Source of the DNA: Epiperipatus broadwayi
Taxonomy: Eukaryota > Onychophora > Udeonychophora > Euonychophora > Peripatidae
Assembly: GCA_028023455.1 (NCBI GenBank)
Contig: JAQFVV010000252.1
Span: forward strand, 1,393,349-1,457,348
Direction: 5' to 3'
DNA: 64,000 nt
Shown: positions 35,600-47,699 of the stretch, piece by piece
Numbering within the stretch: the stretch's first letter is position 1
Layout: every line of letters begins with the position of its first letter
The notes under the pieces: model-generated
Seen by the model: only the letters and a program-made list of their open reading frames with translations
What the model was told of the DNA's origin: nothing
Database searches by the model: none
Position numbers and translations under genes: made by a program

Positions 35600-36100
35600 A
35601 AAAAGGTGTAATAATAATTTGATATTTCCATCTTTTATAACTTATAGCCTCCATTATCAGAAATTCTCTGGATTGCGCACATGACATTCTTTGTTTTTAT
35701 TGATCCTGATGTTTTCCTTTCTGGCCCATGCATTTGTTGGTACCTGATTTGGTCAATCTGTTCCAGAGCGGGAAACACATAATCTTTAATTTTTATCTCT
35801 TATCTGACCTTTACATTATAAAGTACCCCAAGGGCTTGTTTGCTTTAGGTTCAGTAGATTTTAATAGAACAATCATTTCCATTTTAAGATTTAAAACAGA
35901 ATTCTTTTAAATAAAAACTAATTAACATTTGTTTCTATTTTCTTTTATATTACTTCTAACAAAAATATTAATCTTTATCTTTAGTTCTTTTTTTGTTTAA
36001 TTTTCTTTTAAATATTTTTTAATAATTTAAAATAACTATTTTAATTTTCTTTTACATTTTTAATAAATCAATTTTATTTACGATTCATTTTCACCTTTTA
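35600..36100. other. noncoding, weak similarity to 41230-41330
   Basis: The block CAATCATTTCCATTT..AGATT near 35870 recurs near 41300, and both regions lead into an R4-type terminus. This suggests that the 35.3-36.15 kb and 40.8-41.57 kb regions may be copies of one element, but internal similarity is otherwise weak. Confidence 0.3.
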
Positions 36101-36104
36101 TTTT

Positions 36105-36150
36105 AATTTTAAAATAATGTAATGGCATATATATATATCGTTACAATATA
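36105..36150 (+). repeat. R4 terminal block
   Basis: AAAATAATGTAATGGCATAT, a TA run, then CGTTACAATATA. Matches 41530-41570 directly and 19253-19330 in reverse. Confidence 0.5.
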
Positions 36151-37228
36151 TTAGGCTATTTATGTAAAATTGTTGTGGCAAGTGAAATAAAAACATTATT
36201 AAAAAAAGAAGTGTGCTTCCCTTCTTAAAAAAGTCATGCTTCATCAGCGATATGTATATATGTTTGAATATATGTATGTGCAAGTTTGTAATATATATGT
36301 GTGTGCATAAATGTATGTAAGAATATGTATACGAACAGTGATCTTAGTTATTTGGGTTTAATATTTTAAAGTATTATCTGGATATAAATTAAGTTTTATG
36401 AGTTTGGTAAGTAAATGGCAGATTTTCTGCCTGCTCACTTTTTGTAAAAATCAAAAAGTTATCTTGTATTTTCTGCTATTTACAAAAATATATTTCAAAT
36501 CAAACTGGCTTAGCATGAAAATATAATAAATATCAATCCAGTTGGGAGACTTTAATCCTACAGTTTGTAAGATTAAATGATGAACTTTCTAATAATTTAT
36601 ATGGGAAAGAAAAGAATTTTACTTTACAATAATTTATATGTGAAAGAAGGAATTATAATGTAAAATAAATGATCTTTTTTTTAAAAAAAAGAAAAATTCT
36701 AATAGGATTTAGAATTATAAAAATTCAAAAGAATAACTGAAACTATCAATAAATGTAATTGAATTTATTTTCATGAATGTTTTGTATATATATACTTTCA
36801 AAAAAAAAAAAATTCAGGCAAATCTTTTTTATTGGGAATGATAAATTGTTTTTAAAAATGAATGTTACACAAAGAATTTTATTATATTTACTCAAATAAT
36901 ATTTTTCTACTCAAATCAATATTCACAAAGAAAAAAAAATGTTTGTATTATTTTTTTTTAACTGCTAAAACAAATTCAGTCAATAATAAAAATAATTCGA
37001 CTTAATTTATTAATTATAAAATGTTTTTAAAAGGTTTAATTAAAAGTTAAGTATACATTGTGAAACATACATAATCAATTCTCTCTTTTTGTGCTTTTAA
37101 CTTAATGGTGCATTTTATTGTTTCTGTTTATTCATATAGTTTTGGCTATCTAACTATCTTCATCAAAGCTATAATTATATTACATTAGTTGTATTATACA
37201 ACGACATATATTTATATATCTATTGATG
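36151..37228. other. A+T-rich noncoding stretch
   Basis: Nothing recognised apart from homopolymer runs. Confidence 0.35.
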
Positions 37229-37236
37229 TTCTATAT

Positions 37237-38167
37237 CAGGGATCTGCAAACTGTTGCTTGCGAGCCAAATGTGACTCTTTAATCCAATCTCCTGTCTTTT
37301 TTTAACATTATAAACATAAACACATTTTTTATTTCTTTTTATATTTTGTAAGTAAATATTTTGTTGGCTCAGCCTTATTATCAAATAGTAATTATTGTAT
37401 ATGATGAATATTTAAATATTAGAAATTTGTGAATAAATCAAACTGTCAACTTAATTTTTTTCATTTATTTATTTTTAAAAGAGTTTTTGTTTTCGTTAGG
37501 ATGTATATAGATCCTATTATGTTCTATTATTAAAATAAACCCAATTTATCCACAGTCATTTAAATATTTGTATTGTTTTGGATCTGAGACTTGGACACTT
37601 AATAGAAGAGCAATACAGCGACTTCAGACCACTCAAAGAAATATGGAAAGATGTATGTTGGGAGTAACAAGAAGAGATTGAAAACGCAATGTATGGGTAA
37701 GAGAACAAACAAGTGTTACTGACCTCATTGAAAAAATTAAAAGATTGAAGTGGAGTTAGGCTAGACATATTGCTAGAAGAAATGATAATAGATGGACAAT
37801 TGAAATCTTAATCTGGATTCCAAGAGATTGTAAAAGACCCAGAAAGAGACAACATGTGAGATGAATGGATGAAATAAGAAAGTGTGCTGGGCTACTGTAG
37901 AGAAGAGAAGCTAAATATCAGAGAAAATGGAATGAACTTGAAGAGACCTTCATCCTGCAGTGGATTGATAATGGTTGATGATGATGATGATGATTGTTCA
38001 TCAACATATTTTTACCTCTTTCCTTGTGGTTCTTTAAAGGAGATGAGAGGAACTATCTCTTTCTTTATGCTCTTTAATGAGGAGGGGGGATGCATCTTTC
38101 CTTGTAGCTCTTTAATGGAGGGGGTAAACAATATGGCTCTTTGTGTTAAAAAGTTTGCTGACACCTG
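37237..38167. mobile_element. non-autonomous hAT element with nested LINE tail
   Basis: Terminal inverted repeats CAGGGATCTGCAAACT (left) and AGTTTGCTGACACCTG (right) are of hAT type. Flanks TTCTATAT (37229-37236) and TTCAATAC (38168-38175) agree at 6 of 8 bases, consistent with an aged 8 bp target duplication. Subterminal GAGCCAAATGTGACTCTTTA on the left and GGCTCTTTGTG on the right also pair. No transposase. A LINE 3' end lies inside. Confidence 0.72.
37555..37995 (+). pseudogene. RTE-like LINE 3' end of the ORF
   Basis: Translation gives the C-terminal region typical of RTE-type endonuclease/reverse transcriptase ORFs: CFGSETWTLNRRAIQRLQTT, then QRNMERCMLGVTRRD, RHIARRNDNRWTIEILIW and RREAKYQRKWNELEETFI, ending in LQWIDNG and a TGATGATGATGATG tail at about 37976-37994. 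Several stops interrupt it. The tail repeat is typical of RTE-clade 3' ends. The same family supplies the minus-strand LINE at 53-64 kb, and this copy shows that element's uninterrupted 3' end. Confidence 0.8.
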
Positions 38168-38175
38168 TTCAATAC

Positions 38176-39308
38176 AGATATATGCAGATTTTTACCTATA
38201 CAACAAAAATTATATAATGTATTTTTTCTTATTTATTATTTAATTCATATTAAATAATAGATAGAAATAAGAAAGATTTGCTAGTCATAGTATAATAGTA
38301 GGAGCTTACAATTCCATTATATCTAGAAGTTTTCAGAATATATCCTATGAAGATGAATCAATTTGAGTAAAAATAATATTAAACCCTAAAAAAACTGATG
38401 CACTTATTTAAAGCCAGATTCTCTAGTTATGAGCTTTTAATACAGATATAAATATTGTCATAATTGGAGATTTTAATTTTCCAAAGTTGTTTGTAGTTAA
38501 AAGTATTTATAAAAATAATATGTTAATTAATTTCCTATGCATACTGAATTTGTATCAAAATAATGATATTATTAATTTTAATAACTACACATTTGATATG
38601 GTTCTCCCCAAGTCTTTGGATAGAATATTATGTATACATAATAATATAATATTTTCACCAATAGATGAATACCATTCACTTTTTCTTATAAGTTAATTAT
38701 ACAAAGCATGAGCATAAAAAAATAATGTTATAAAAAATTTTTAATTATGAATACATAAATCTTTATATTCTTGCATGTGTACATGTGCGGCACAACTTTA
38801 TAAACATTTCAAAGAACATAAAAGGGAATATTTGACAGATACTGTTGATATTAATGAAGCTACTAAAAAATATTAGTTTTATAATTACTGCATAATTGAT
38901 AAGCATATATCAAATACAAATAATTATTTTTTTCCATGGTTTTCATTTCTTTCCAGACTATTAATTAAAAGAAAAGATTATAATTATAATAATTATAGTA
39001 AAATTGGAATAATTCGTCATTATAATAATGCCATCAACTATAAAAAAACATTTTAAATCAATTAAATATTAAAAAACAAAATAAAAAAAGATCCAAGGAT
39101 TATATTGGAAATACAATGTCTCTTGTGATATTACCAATAAAAAGCCTTCCAAAACTCAAATTGTTGACATTACTATGTAAACCTCACAGTATATCACAAA
39201 ATGTAATTTGTGATTTTACCAATAATTGTATTTCATTAAAAAAAATAACAATGGAGAATATCATTAAAATCTATTAGAAAACTGAATGATGAATTTTAAA
39301 AATGTGTC
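38176..39308. other. A+T-rich noncoding stretch
   Basis: The 69-codon frame at 38487-38696 translates as a loosely LINE-endonuclease-like string (IIGDFNFPK at about 38460, just upstream of the ATG). It is short and degenerate, so it is not annotated as a gene. Confidence 0.3.
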
Positions 39309-39544
39309 TCTTAGAGCAGTGGTCTTTAACCCTTGGTCCTGGTGATGGGCCACTGAAGTTTTCTACCAGTCCATGGTAGACTGGCAGGAAAGTTTGTAAT
39401 AACAAAATAATAAGAGTTTAAACTTTTAATTAATATAAACAATTTTTATTTCATCTCATTTTTACCCAATTAAAAAAAAAGAAACAGAACGTAGACAAAA
39501 TCTAATCAATCATACATAATATAACGATCCAAAACAATAGTGGA

Positions 39545-40405
39545 GACAGCAATCTACATATCTGCAACTACCAGGGCACCATCTAGGCATTTGAACCTAG
39601 AAAAAATTATACAGTAGGCAGATACGCACTGTTAAGATTCCACTTTATTTTATATTTTGGTCATTAGCCCATTGTCACTAGCTCAGTGAGTAGCAGAGAT
39701 AATAAAATATAAATTTTATATCTTAAATATAAAAGAATAAAAGCCATTGCCAGAAATTAACACATAAAAATATTTATTTACGCACATATAAAATATTCTA
39801 ATTTGAGGAATAAGTTTAACATTTTAGATTTTTATATTAACTTTTAATTTTACATTTAACTAAGTTTCAATGAGTTTAATATTTTATTTAGATAGTCAAG
39901 TATGAAGACTACATAGATCTGCATTTGAAAAAAAAATATTCTTCCCTGATTTAACCTTAGGCAACAAATTTCGCAATCAAAACTGGCGCCAATCCATCTG
40001 ATACATTTATGTATTCAATGTAGCATGGAAATACGACAACACAAAATACTATACTATCAGGAATGTACATCTGAACAGCAAGTATAATTAGAGAAAAAAT
40101 TGTCTCTCTACCAACCAGGAATGCTACATCTGTTGGTGAGTAGAACAATAAACATAAAACTCCATAGGAATGGACTGCAGTCCTTTGCCATCTTACAAAC
40201 CCATCCATAGGCAAACAGAAGGTGTGTGGTGTATATATATAATCCTGCCCGTAGCGGATCTCATACTACATCTACAATTACACAAATATATCCAATCCAT
40301 TGAACCAATTCAACTACGAAATGAATAACCTAAGATTTCCCTCCCTTAATATAACTTTACAAAACTATATAGCCATTCATGCCCGACTTAAATTTAACAT
40401 TTAAA
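39545..40405 (-). repeat. interspersed repeat R1, copy D
   Basis: Reverse orientation, inside the hAT element. High similarity to copy B over CAATGGATTGGATATATTTG, CCTATGGATGGGTTTGTAAG, GTTCAGATGTACATTCCTGA and CCTAAGGTTAAATCAGGG. On the minus strand GGTTCAAATGCCTAGATGG gives the box B-like block. Confidence 0.78.
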
Positions 40406-40429
40406 TATGTTCACACAGATTATTTTTAT

Positions 40430-40695
40430 ACAATTTGTTTTATAATGTCGAGTATAGATCGGCTGCATAGATTCCACAGTCAAAAACATTCCAAATTAAA
40501 CACAACCGATCAAAATACAAAGTCAATCGATAACGTCATTTGCTGAGGGAATACAGGAGACCCTTTGGTGTTCATCATAAGACACCACAGTGACATTGTT
40601 GACTTATATATTCTAATTGACTGTGAAAACCACAACATAATCAACCGCGAACGAATCTATGCAACGTCTATACCCAACTTAAATGTAATGCATTT
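40430..40695 (-). repeat. short R1-related fragment
   Basis: The minus strand begins TTTAAGTTGGGTATAGACG with a GCATAGATTCG block and ends ATCTATACTCGACATT, matching the two extremes of R1 with most of the middle missing. Confidence 0.5.
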
Positions 40696-40962
40696 AATAA
40701 TTTCTACAATAAATATTACTACAAATAAAAATAATAAAATGGAAATGATTTTAGCAAAACTTAACTATATAAATTTAAACAATCAATTATTAATTTGAAA
40801 ATCAAATAAGAGTTCATTTCAAAATTTAAATTTGCTGAATCTTTAAAAAAAACAATGACGAAAGTTCTTAATTACTTTTTTTTGTTGTTGTTAATTTGTA
40901 AAGTTCATAGCTCATGGTAGAAGAGTCCAGGTTTCTGCTTTTAATTCCCACAGTGCCTCCAT

Positions 40963-41003
40963 TGGAAGATAATGTTCTGGAGATGGCAATAGCTGGTTCA
41001 AGG
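40963..41003 (+). other. exon-like segment, very short
   Basis: TTTTAATTCCCACAG acceptor-like sequence precedes an open stretch reading PPLEDNVLEMAIAGS and a GTATCA donor-like end. It lies inside a transposon and is too short to trust. Confidence 0.12.
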
Positions 41004-41489
41004 TATCACAGTCTTTTCATTTTTTTTTAAATAGAGAGTGTGGTATGTGCGTCCTACCACATCTCTCAAACACAAAACGCTGGAACTGTCAGAAAAAACT
41101 GTATTTCCCTTTTTATATTATCCACATGGATTCAATCAACAAAATGTCACTAATCCATCACTTTCATTAGGGTCCGAGCCAAGGCTTAGTGCTTCCATTG
41201 GTCAAGCTAATTTCTTTTTATTTTCTTATCTATCTTTCATAAGATCATTTTAATTATACAAGAGCCCAAAGGCCAGTTTGGTTTTCGATAATTCATAAAC
41301 AATCATTTCCATTTACAGATTACATTAATTAATACCTGTTTTTATTTTTAAATCTTGTACTTTTTTATAAAAAAGTACGTTCAAATACTTATTTGTTTTT
41401 TTTAAAAAAAATATTTTTAAAGTTTGGCTTCTGTGCGAATGTATATACGTTTAACAAACATTTTAATTTTAGCGTTTAGTTTTTTACTT

Positions 41490-41570
41490 TTATTTGCGAA
41501 CTTTTAAGTTTTTATTTTAAATTAATGTAATGACATATTTATATATTGTTACAATAAATTAATTTGTTTT
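41490..41570 (+). repeat. R4 terminal block
   Basis: TTTACTTTTATTTGCGAACT, then TTAATGTAATGACATAT and GTTACAATAAATT. Same end as at 36105-36150 and (reversed) 19253. Confidence 0.5.
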
Positions 41571-42124
41571 TCTAATTATCACAGATGTTTATGGGGGGGG
41601 GGACTAGAATTAAATTTTTTACTATTTTTCTAAAAAAATTCAAAATTTTAAAAAAAGTTTTTTATTATACAAATTCCATATATATATACATAACTTTATA
41701 TTGTATATTTAACATTAAATACAGATATTACATTTATCATGAACATTGTCATGTAACTACACTAATTGTGATATTTCCCAACATTCAGGTGAATAAATTT
41801 TATTCTTGCATGTTTTAACAATGAAATATTAAATGCAGCAATGCAAGCACATCAATGGAAACAATTGTTATTGTACTGTTTTCTGTAATAGTGTGACTGT
41901 GCAACTCGAGAAAGAGTGTTAAACCTGTGAAGGTAAGCAACACCATTACTATACACAGTAACAATTGTGTTGTTTTGGTCAGTTATAACAATTATGCTCA
42001 TCTAAAGATAAGCAGTTTACATATTTAAGAAAATTTATCTATAGACATCTGCCAGTCCGCGAAACCTTATCCTTATTTTTGCCAGTCCACAGATGTGAAA
42101 AGGTTGAAGACCACTGTCTTAGAG

Positions 42125-43157
42125 ACACCACCTTTTATATTACAGGATTGAATACATATATTGTCTATGTTATTACTACTTATTTTTCAAAATCTATTAA
42201 TTAGAAAATTTTTTCTGAGCAGTTTAAAATATTGATATAAAAAATGGCATAAACAAATAACTATATAATTATATGAAACTAATACATATTTTGATTAAAT
42301 AAATAAAAACAAATACAATTATTTCTCAACACAGCCACTTTAGTATTTCAACCAGAAGACTGGTTTTTATCCAAATTATAGCAAAATGAATTCCTTGAAA
42401 ATTTAAATGTTAAAAATTATTTCCACTTCTGATAATATAGTAAATACCTTAATATATATTTTGTAACTCAATTATTAGTAATTTCCTTTTTTTTCTGAGT
42501 CAATGTAATATCTAGTAAAATGAATATAGTCACAGAAATGTATGTTTTTTTAATATGCTTTCAATATATTTACTATATCATATTCATAATGAGATAGTAA
42601 ATATAATGAAAGCATGCTAGACAATAATAAAGCTAAATCTCAAGCAAAAACTATCTTTTCTGTGAGTATATTTATTTTACCAAATAATATATATTTATAA
42701 AATTATGTTTTTAAAATCTTATTAATTAAGTCCAGATTTTGAACAGTGATGGTAATTGTCACCATTATAATTTATTTTATTATTAAAAGCCCTGGAAGTG
42801 AAAATAAAAATAGTGTAGAATTTCTCATTATGAAAATCAATAAAATACATAATGTGGTAATCCTTTTCCCACCATGAAGGATGTGGCAATTTTACAAATA
42901 GTGCAAAAAATATAGAACTGCTATTAAGGAAATTTGCAGAGATGGAAAGAAAAATTAAAATTAAGCTCAGTGAAGAAAGATCTAAAATATAATATTTAAT
43001 AAGAAGAGTAAAACTAAAATGTAGAAACAGAAGACATTTGCTTAAACAGTGGACTAGAAGGAATTATACACTTTATTAAATGTGAAACAAATTATATGAA
43101 TAGTTGTTAATTAAAATTTAAATATTGAGCAAAAAGTAGACTGATATTAATATTGTT
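42125..43157. other. A+T-rich noncoding with one hairpin
   Basis: A short inverted repeat at about 42558-42617 (TGCTTTCAATATATTTACTA and complement around a 15 bp loop). Otherwise featureless. Confidence 0.45.
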
Positions 43158-44045
43158 CATATCCCATTCAGTTGCACTTTATTTTGTTGACCAAATGAGG
43201 TAAAACTCTAAACTTTTGATTGGTCAATTATAGAATCAGTAGTAAAATATATATTCATCTTTTAATATTATATTCATTTTAGTTTCGTTTGTAAAAAGTA
43301 TATTAATAATTTATTAGGTTATGAAAATGAATAAAAGTTTTTTCATAAATCAATTTCTATTTATAATTATAGAAATATTTGATAGCAGATGACCTAAAAA
43401 GAAACTATAACAAATCAGAAAGTGTGGCTGACATCATTGATTTCCCTCTCAATTTACGTTAGTGTAAAAATAAAGAATTTTTTACTAAAATCTTACTATT
43501 TTCCTAAAATAATTTATATTTTCAGCATATTTTACCAAAATACATTATAATATGTAAATAAGTGTGAGAAAAATATTCTAAAACATTAATTTTTATTTGA
43601 AAATCAAATAAAGAGCTTGGGGCCATGTAAACTGTTAACAGGTGTCAAAATTGCTGTTAGCACTGGTTCTTTTTCAATTTATGTTCCTGTAAAAGTATAC
43701 AATTTTTTACTAAAATCTTACTGTTTTTTCTAAAATAATTATGTTTTCAGTATATTTTATGAAAATAATTTATAATATGTAAAAAAATATTTAAAAAACA
43801 CTCTAAAACATTAGTTTTCATTTTGAAATGCAAAACAAAGAAGTTGGAGCGATGAAAAATTATTGACAGGCTTTAAATTACAACCAACCAATCACTATCT
43901 AGAAAAGACTGCTTTCAACCATTGTTAAAGTTTAAATGTCAAATTTATTGATTTTTTATTTGTAAAATAATTTGAGAGAGGGCAGCAACTTATGGTACTT
44001 TTTTTTAAGCTTTAAAATGACCATACGTAGCAATAAAAATAATGG
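43158..44045 (-). repeat. repeat R3, reverse copy with internal duplication
   Basis: Read on the minus strand it matches the other R3 copies from GTACCATAAG and CCCTCTCT through CATAACCTA and ATTGACCAATCAAAAG. About 230 bp (43440-43680) is repeated at 43680-43905, each unit holding TTTTTTACTAAAATCTTACT and CTCTAAAACATTA-like blocks. No ORF. Confidence 0.68.
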
Positions 44046-44745
44046 AATTTAAGCAACTTGAAGCCGTGATTGTTTTTAACTGGACAAGAAAGTTAAAAGG
44101 ATATAACAAATAAATGATATGAAAAGTAATTTGGAAAGCATTTGTATAATATTTAAGGATGAGACACTTTGTATTAGCTAAATGGACTTGGAAAATTTTA
44201 AACAGAATTCAAAATAAGTATGTAGATATTCATTGGGTGACAAATAGATAAAAAATGAAGCTCTTTAAAGAAAAATATATTAGATTTTTTGTAAAAAAAA
44301 AAAAATGAAATTAAAATCAAATTAATAAATTTGTAAAGCTCTGATTTATGAATGAACATAGATGGTGAAAATACTATTTAACTGGGTTATCTAGAAAGAA
44401 CAAAGAGTTTGAATAAGAAAGGTTTTACAAAAGCAATGTTAATAGATAAAGAATTCATTTTCTCTATATTTATAGATAAAGAAATGGATTAATGTGTTAT
44501 ATAAGTTCTCTTCACTCTTTAATTCTTTATGCATTTTTTTTTTTACAATCGTTAATTCTTTATGCATTGATTATATATATTTATATAATACCATTAAATA
44601 TATTTTCTATAGCCACTTTTATAATACAGTAAATATTTACATTTTGATAATATTTTCTAACCCTTTCAGCTGGCCAGAAATCTTTATCAGACTTATAATA
44701 TTCAAACATATATTATTACATAATTAGTATATATATATAAATTAT
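44046..44745. other. A+T-rich noncoding stretch
   Basis: The 77-codon frame at 44494-44727 is a T-rich translation without motifs. Confidence 0.35.
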
Positions 44746-44980
44746 TATGTTTTGGGCTAAACCGTGTGCTATTTTCCATTATATACTGATATTTTGATGA
44801 ACTAGCATCCGCCATTGTCAAGGTTAACTTTTGAAAGAAAAATTGTTAGATTTCAAACAGTTACTGTTTGAGATCTAATGATTTTTTTTTTCAAAAGTTA
44901 ACCTTGACAATGGTGGATGCTAATTCACCAAAATATCAGTATGTAATGGAAAATAGCACATGGTTTAGCCCAAAACAATA
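44746..44980. mobile_element. fold-back palindrome element, ~235 bp
   Basis: Arms 44746-44860 and 44864-44980 pair almost throughout around a 3 bp loop (CAAACAG TTA CTGTTTG). Outer ends carry GTTTTGGGCTAAACC and its complement. A MITE-type hairpin; mismatches are scattered, so not brand new. Confidence 0.82.
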
Positions 44981-45793
44981 ACTGATCTATATCATACAAC
45001 CATGAAAACTTAAATATAATATATATTGTAACTGTCATATTTGTACATTCATGCAACAAAATCTAGAGTTCTGGAAAATTATACCAATGCTGATCTAGAT
45101 GAGGGATTGAGACCTTGAATCTGATCGCACCTCAGTTCTTCCACCAACACTCCATGACTTAATACCCTATAAATGACATATATGAGGCTACACTCAGAAT
45201 TTCTTAGTTCATGTGCCAACAGTAGCAAAAGATGGAGCAAGAGACTCAGGGAATATTATCTAAATTACTAATATTTTAAATACACACATATCTATAGTGG
45301 GCTAGATAATGCATACAATAATAGCTAATACTATATTAAAATGCACTTAACTAAGATTTGGGATAGATTACGAATAAAACTCAACACAATTATTATTATT
45401 TAATGTATTTTAATTAATAAATATAAACCAAATAAACAAGAGTGCATTAATGAACATGTGCAGGTGTAAACAAGAATGACCAAATAACAGAATTTCATCT
45501 GATGCACTATAATTTTAAAAGAGTTGATTACAATTTTATAATCTATGGTTTCTAATCATGCCCTAATTTCACTATGCCCTACCTATTAGGTTTGTGATGG
45601 TTAAGTTGGTGCAAGAATGCTTATTTATCACTATAACATTTAATAAACATTATTTTATAAAACTTCACAAGTTGCAATAGGCTCTCCATGCAGATTATAT
45701 ACATATAAATCAGATTACAAGTTCAGATCAATGCTGAAATACTACATTATGGCAAGATGAACTGGAGCTTTGTAGTATGACTTCAGATACTAT

Positions 45794-45824
<31 letters not shown>

Positions 45825-46762
45825 TACTAGAGAGGTGCATGTCTTGAATGTGTAGTTAATCAGGGGATTCAGTACCAAGTACTCGGTTCCCATAGACCAT
45901 ATTACTTGCTGCAAATAAAATGAACACATAATTCAGTGATTAGAGCAGCTTATAAAAACAATCTGGACCCTCATGTTCCAGTTCTAAAAAAGAGTTGTCC
46001 GAACTAAGAAGATGATGGGATGGCCATTAAAACAAGAAGCCCATTCATATAAGACACACAGCAAGGTGTATATGCATGTATGTGCTTTCTAAAGACACAT
46101 TTGCCATGCTAAACATAATATTAATTAATAACTAAAGTACACAAAATTATATAGTTTTGTTCCACGAAACTACTATGTGCCAGTTCATTAATTAGCATTC
46201 TTAAAACATGCTAAAATGAATACTTAAAAGTAATCTAATTTCATTAGCCAATCTGCATAGTTTATAATATAACTAAAAAGGATTAAAGCATATCTGGGAC
46301 TTAAGAAATGTGTATAATATTCTTTATAACTCATTCTTGCATTTATTAACTAATTATTTTATTACTTTCAAACCTAATTTAATAATAATAATAAGCTAAA
46401 TATAATAGCTTAACAAAAATATTTATGTTTTCAGAATAGAGATTTGTGTATGTGGACCAAAGAGCAACATTACTTAACTTGGAGAGAACCTCTAATCATC
46501 TCTTCCCCCTCAAACTTTATTCATAAAATCAATATCCATTCTGAACTGGGCATAACATAAATTATAAAATAAATAAATATAAAACCAATAAGAAGGCATG
46601 ACTACAGATTGGAAAATAGAATAATAACTAAATAAGTTATTATTAACAAGCATATAGATCTTTAAAAAGAAGTAGGCAAGTTTACAGATATTAATTTTTA
46701 ACTTAAATTTAAATCATAATTTACAGTTTAAATCAACTTTTAATTTATTAAGACATTTTACA
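44981..46762. other. noncoding, partly less A+T-rich, unclassified
   Basis: Includes a TA run at about 45797-45825. A block near 45705-45730 (ACAAGTTCAGATCAATGCTG) resembles part of R1 copy C, so a degraded R1 relative may lie at about 45690-45790. A weak tRNA-like pair of boxes near 45930-45990 is not convincing. Confidence 0.3.
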
Positions 46763-47410
46763 GATTGAAATTTAGCTTTATTTTATAAAACATTATTACA
46801 ATTTAAAGTTCATGCACGAGTATTTTAGCTAGCTTAGAGTTTTAGAGGTTCATTTATAAAGTTCTTAAAGTTATTTTAAAGAGCTCTGCAGGGAAATTTA
46901 CCATGTCCTCTGTTGAGGCTCCTGTAATTGATCACTGTCATTCTTGGCTGGTATTGTGTGATGTCTTTTGATGCTTACTGCTGGGTAAGCTATGGGTCTT
47001 GAACTCTGCTTGAGCATTGACCATTCTCTACCAAGGGAGAGAGGCATTGGGAGCTTTACTCAAAAGTTTGCATTGTAAAAAAAAACAAATTTTTACCATG
47101 CAAACATTTGAGTAAAGCAACCACTGCCTCTCTCCCTTGATGGGGAATGGTCAATGCTCAAGCCTGAGTTCAAGATCCATAGCCTGCCCAGCAATAAGCA
47201 ACAAAAGACATCACAAAAGGCCAGCCAAGAATGACAGTAATCAACTACAGGACCCCAACAGAGAGGACATGGTAAATTTTCCTGCAGGGCTTTTTAAAAT
47301 AACTTTAAAAACTTTATAAATGAACCTCTAAAACTCTAAGCAAGCTAAAATACTCATGCACAAACTTTAAATTGTAATAATGTTTTATAAAATAAAGCTA
47401 AATTTCAATC
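46763..47410. mobile_element. fold-back palindrome element, ~650 bp
   Basis: Left arm 46763-47079 and right arm 47089-47410 are reverse complements with about ten percent differences by eye, separated by an A-rich loop of about 9 bp. Blocks include GATTGAAATTTAGCTTTATT, TTATAAAGTT, CTGCAGGG, ATGTCCTCTGTTG and GACCATTC with complements. The 60-codon frame at 47137-47319 is a by-product. Base composition is less A+T-biased than the surroundings. Confidence 0.85.
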
Positions 47411-47699
47411 ACTAAGAACAAAAAGTGACCTGTTTGACCATTATTGTTTAGCCAAAGAAATGATCAAAGCTGTCATTTTTTATGCATTTTTAATTACTAA
47501 AAAAACTTTGTAAACTCTGGTAAACAGGACACTCGAATTACATATTTTTCAAGTATAGTTATTTATACTTGAAAAATCTTTAATTCGAGTGTCCTGTTTA
47601 CAAAGTTTTCTTAGTAATTAAAAATAAATAAAAATGGCAGCTTTGGTCATTTCTTTGGCTAAACAATAATGGTTAAACAGGTCAGTTTTTGTTTTTAGT
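47411..47699. mobile_element. second fold-back palindrome, abutting the first
   Basis: Arms 47411-47553 and 47570-47699 pair via ACTAAGAACAAAAA, TGACCTGTTT, ATTGTTTAGCCAAAGAAATG and ACAGGACACTCGAATTA with complements, around TATAGTTATTTATA. It begins at the exact end of the previous palindrome. Confidence 0.82.

Larger units (their letters stand above)
39317..42116. mobile_element. 2.8 kb non-autonomous hAT element with perfect 8 bp target duplication
   Basis: Terminal inverted repeats CAGTGGTCTTTAACC (39317) and GGTTGAAGACCACTG (ending 42116) are flanked by identical TCTTAGAG at 39309-39316 and 42117-42124. Subterminal TGCCAGTC-like motifs occur at both ends. There is no transposase. The interior has been filled by R1 copy D, a shorter R1 fragment and an R4 end, so the original element was smaller. 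Confidence 0.88.

Noticed and set aside
38460-38700. LINE endonuclease-like IIGDFNFPK string
   Set aside because: The single short match has no supporting downstream motifs; kept as a note only.
39957-40214. 85-codon minus frame as a membrane protein
   Set aside because: Within R1 copy D; the equivalent stretch of copy B is not open.
47137-47319. 60-codon frame as a small protein
   Set aside because: It is one arm of a palindrome, and the mirrored arm does not keep it open.
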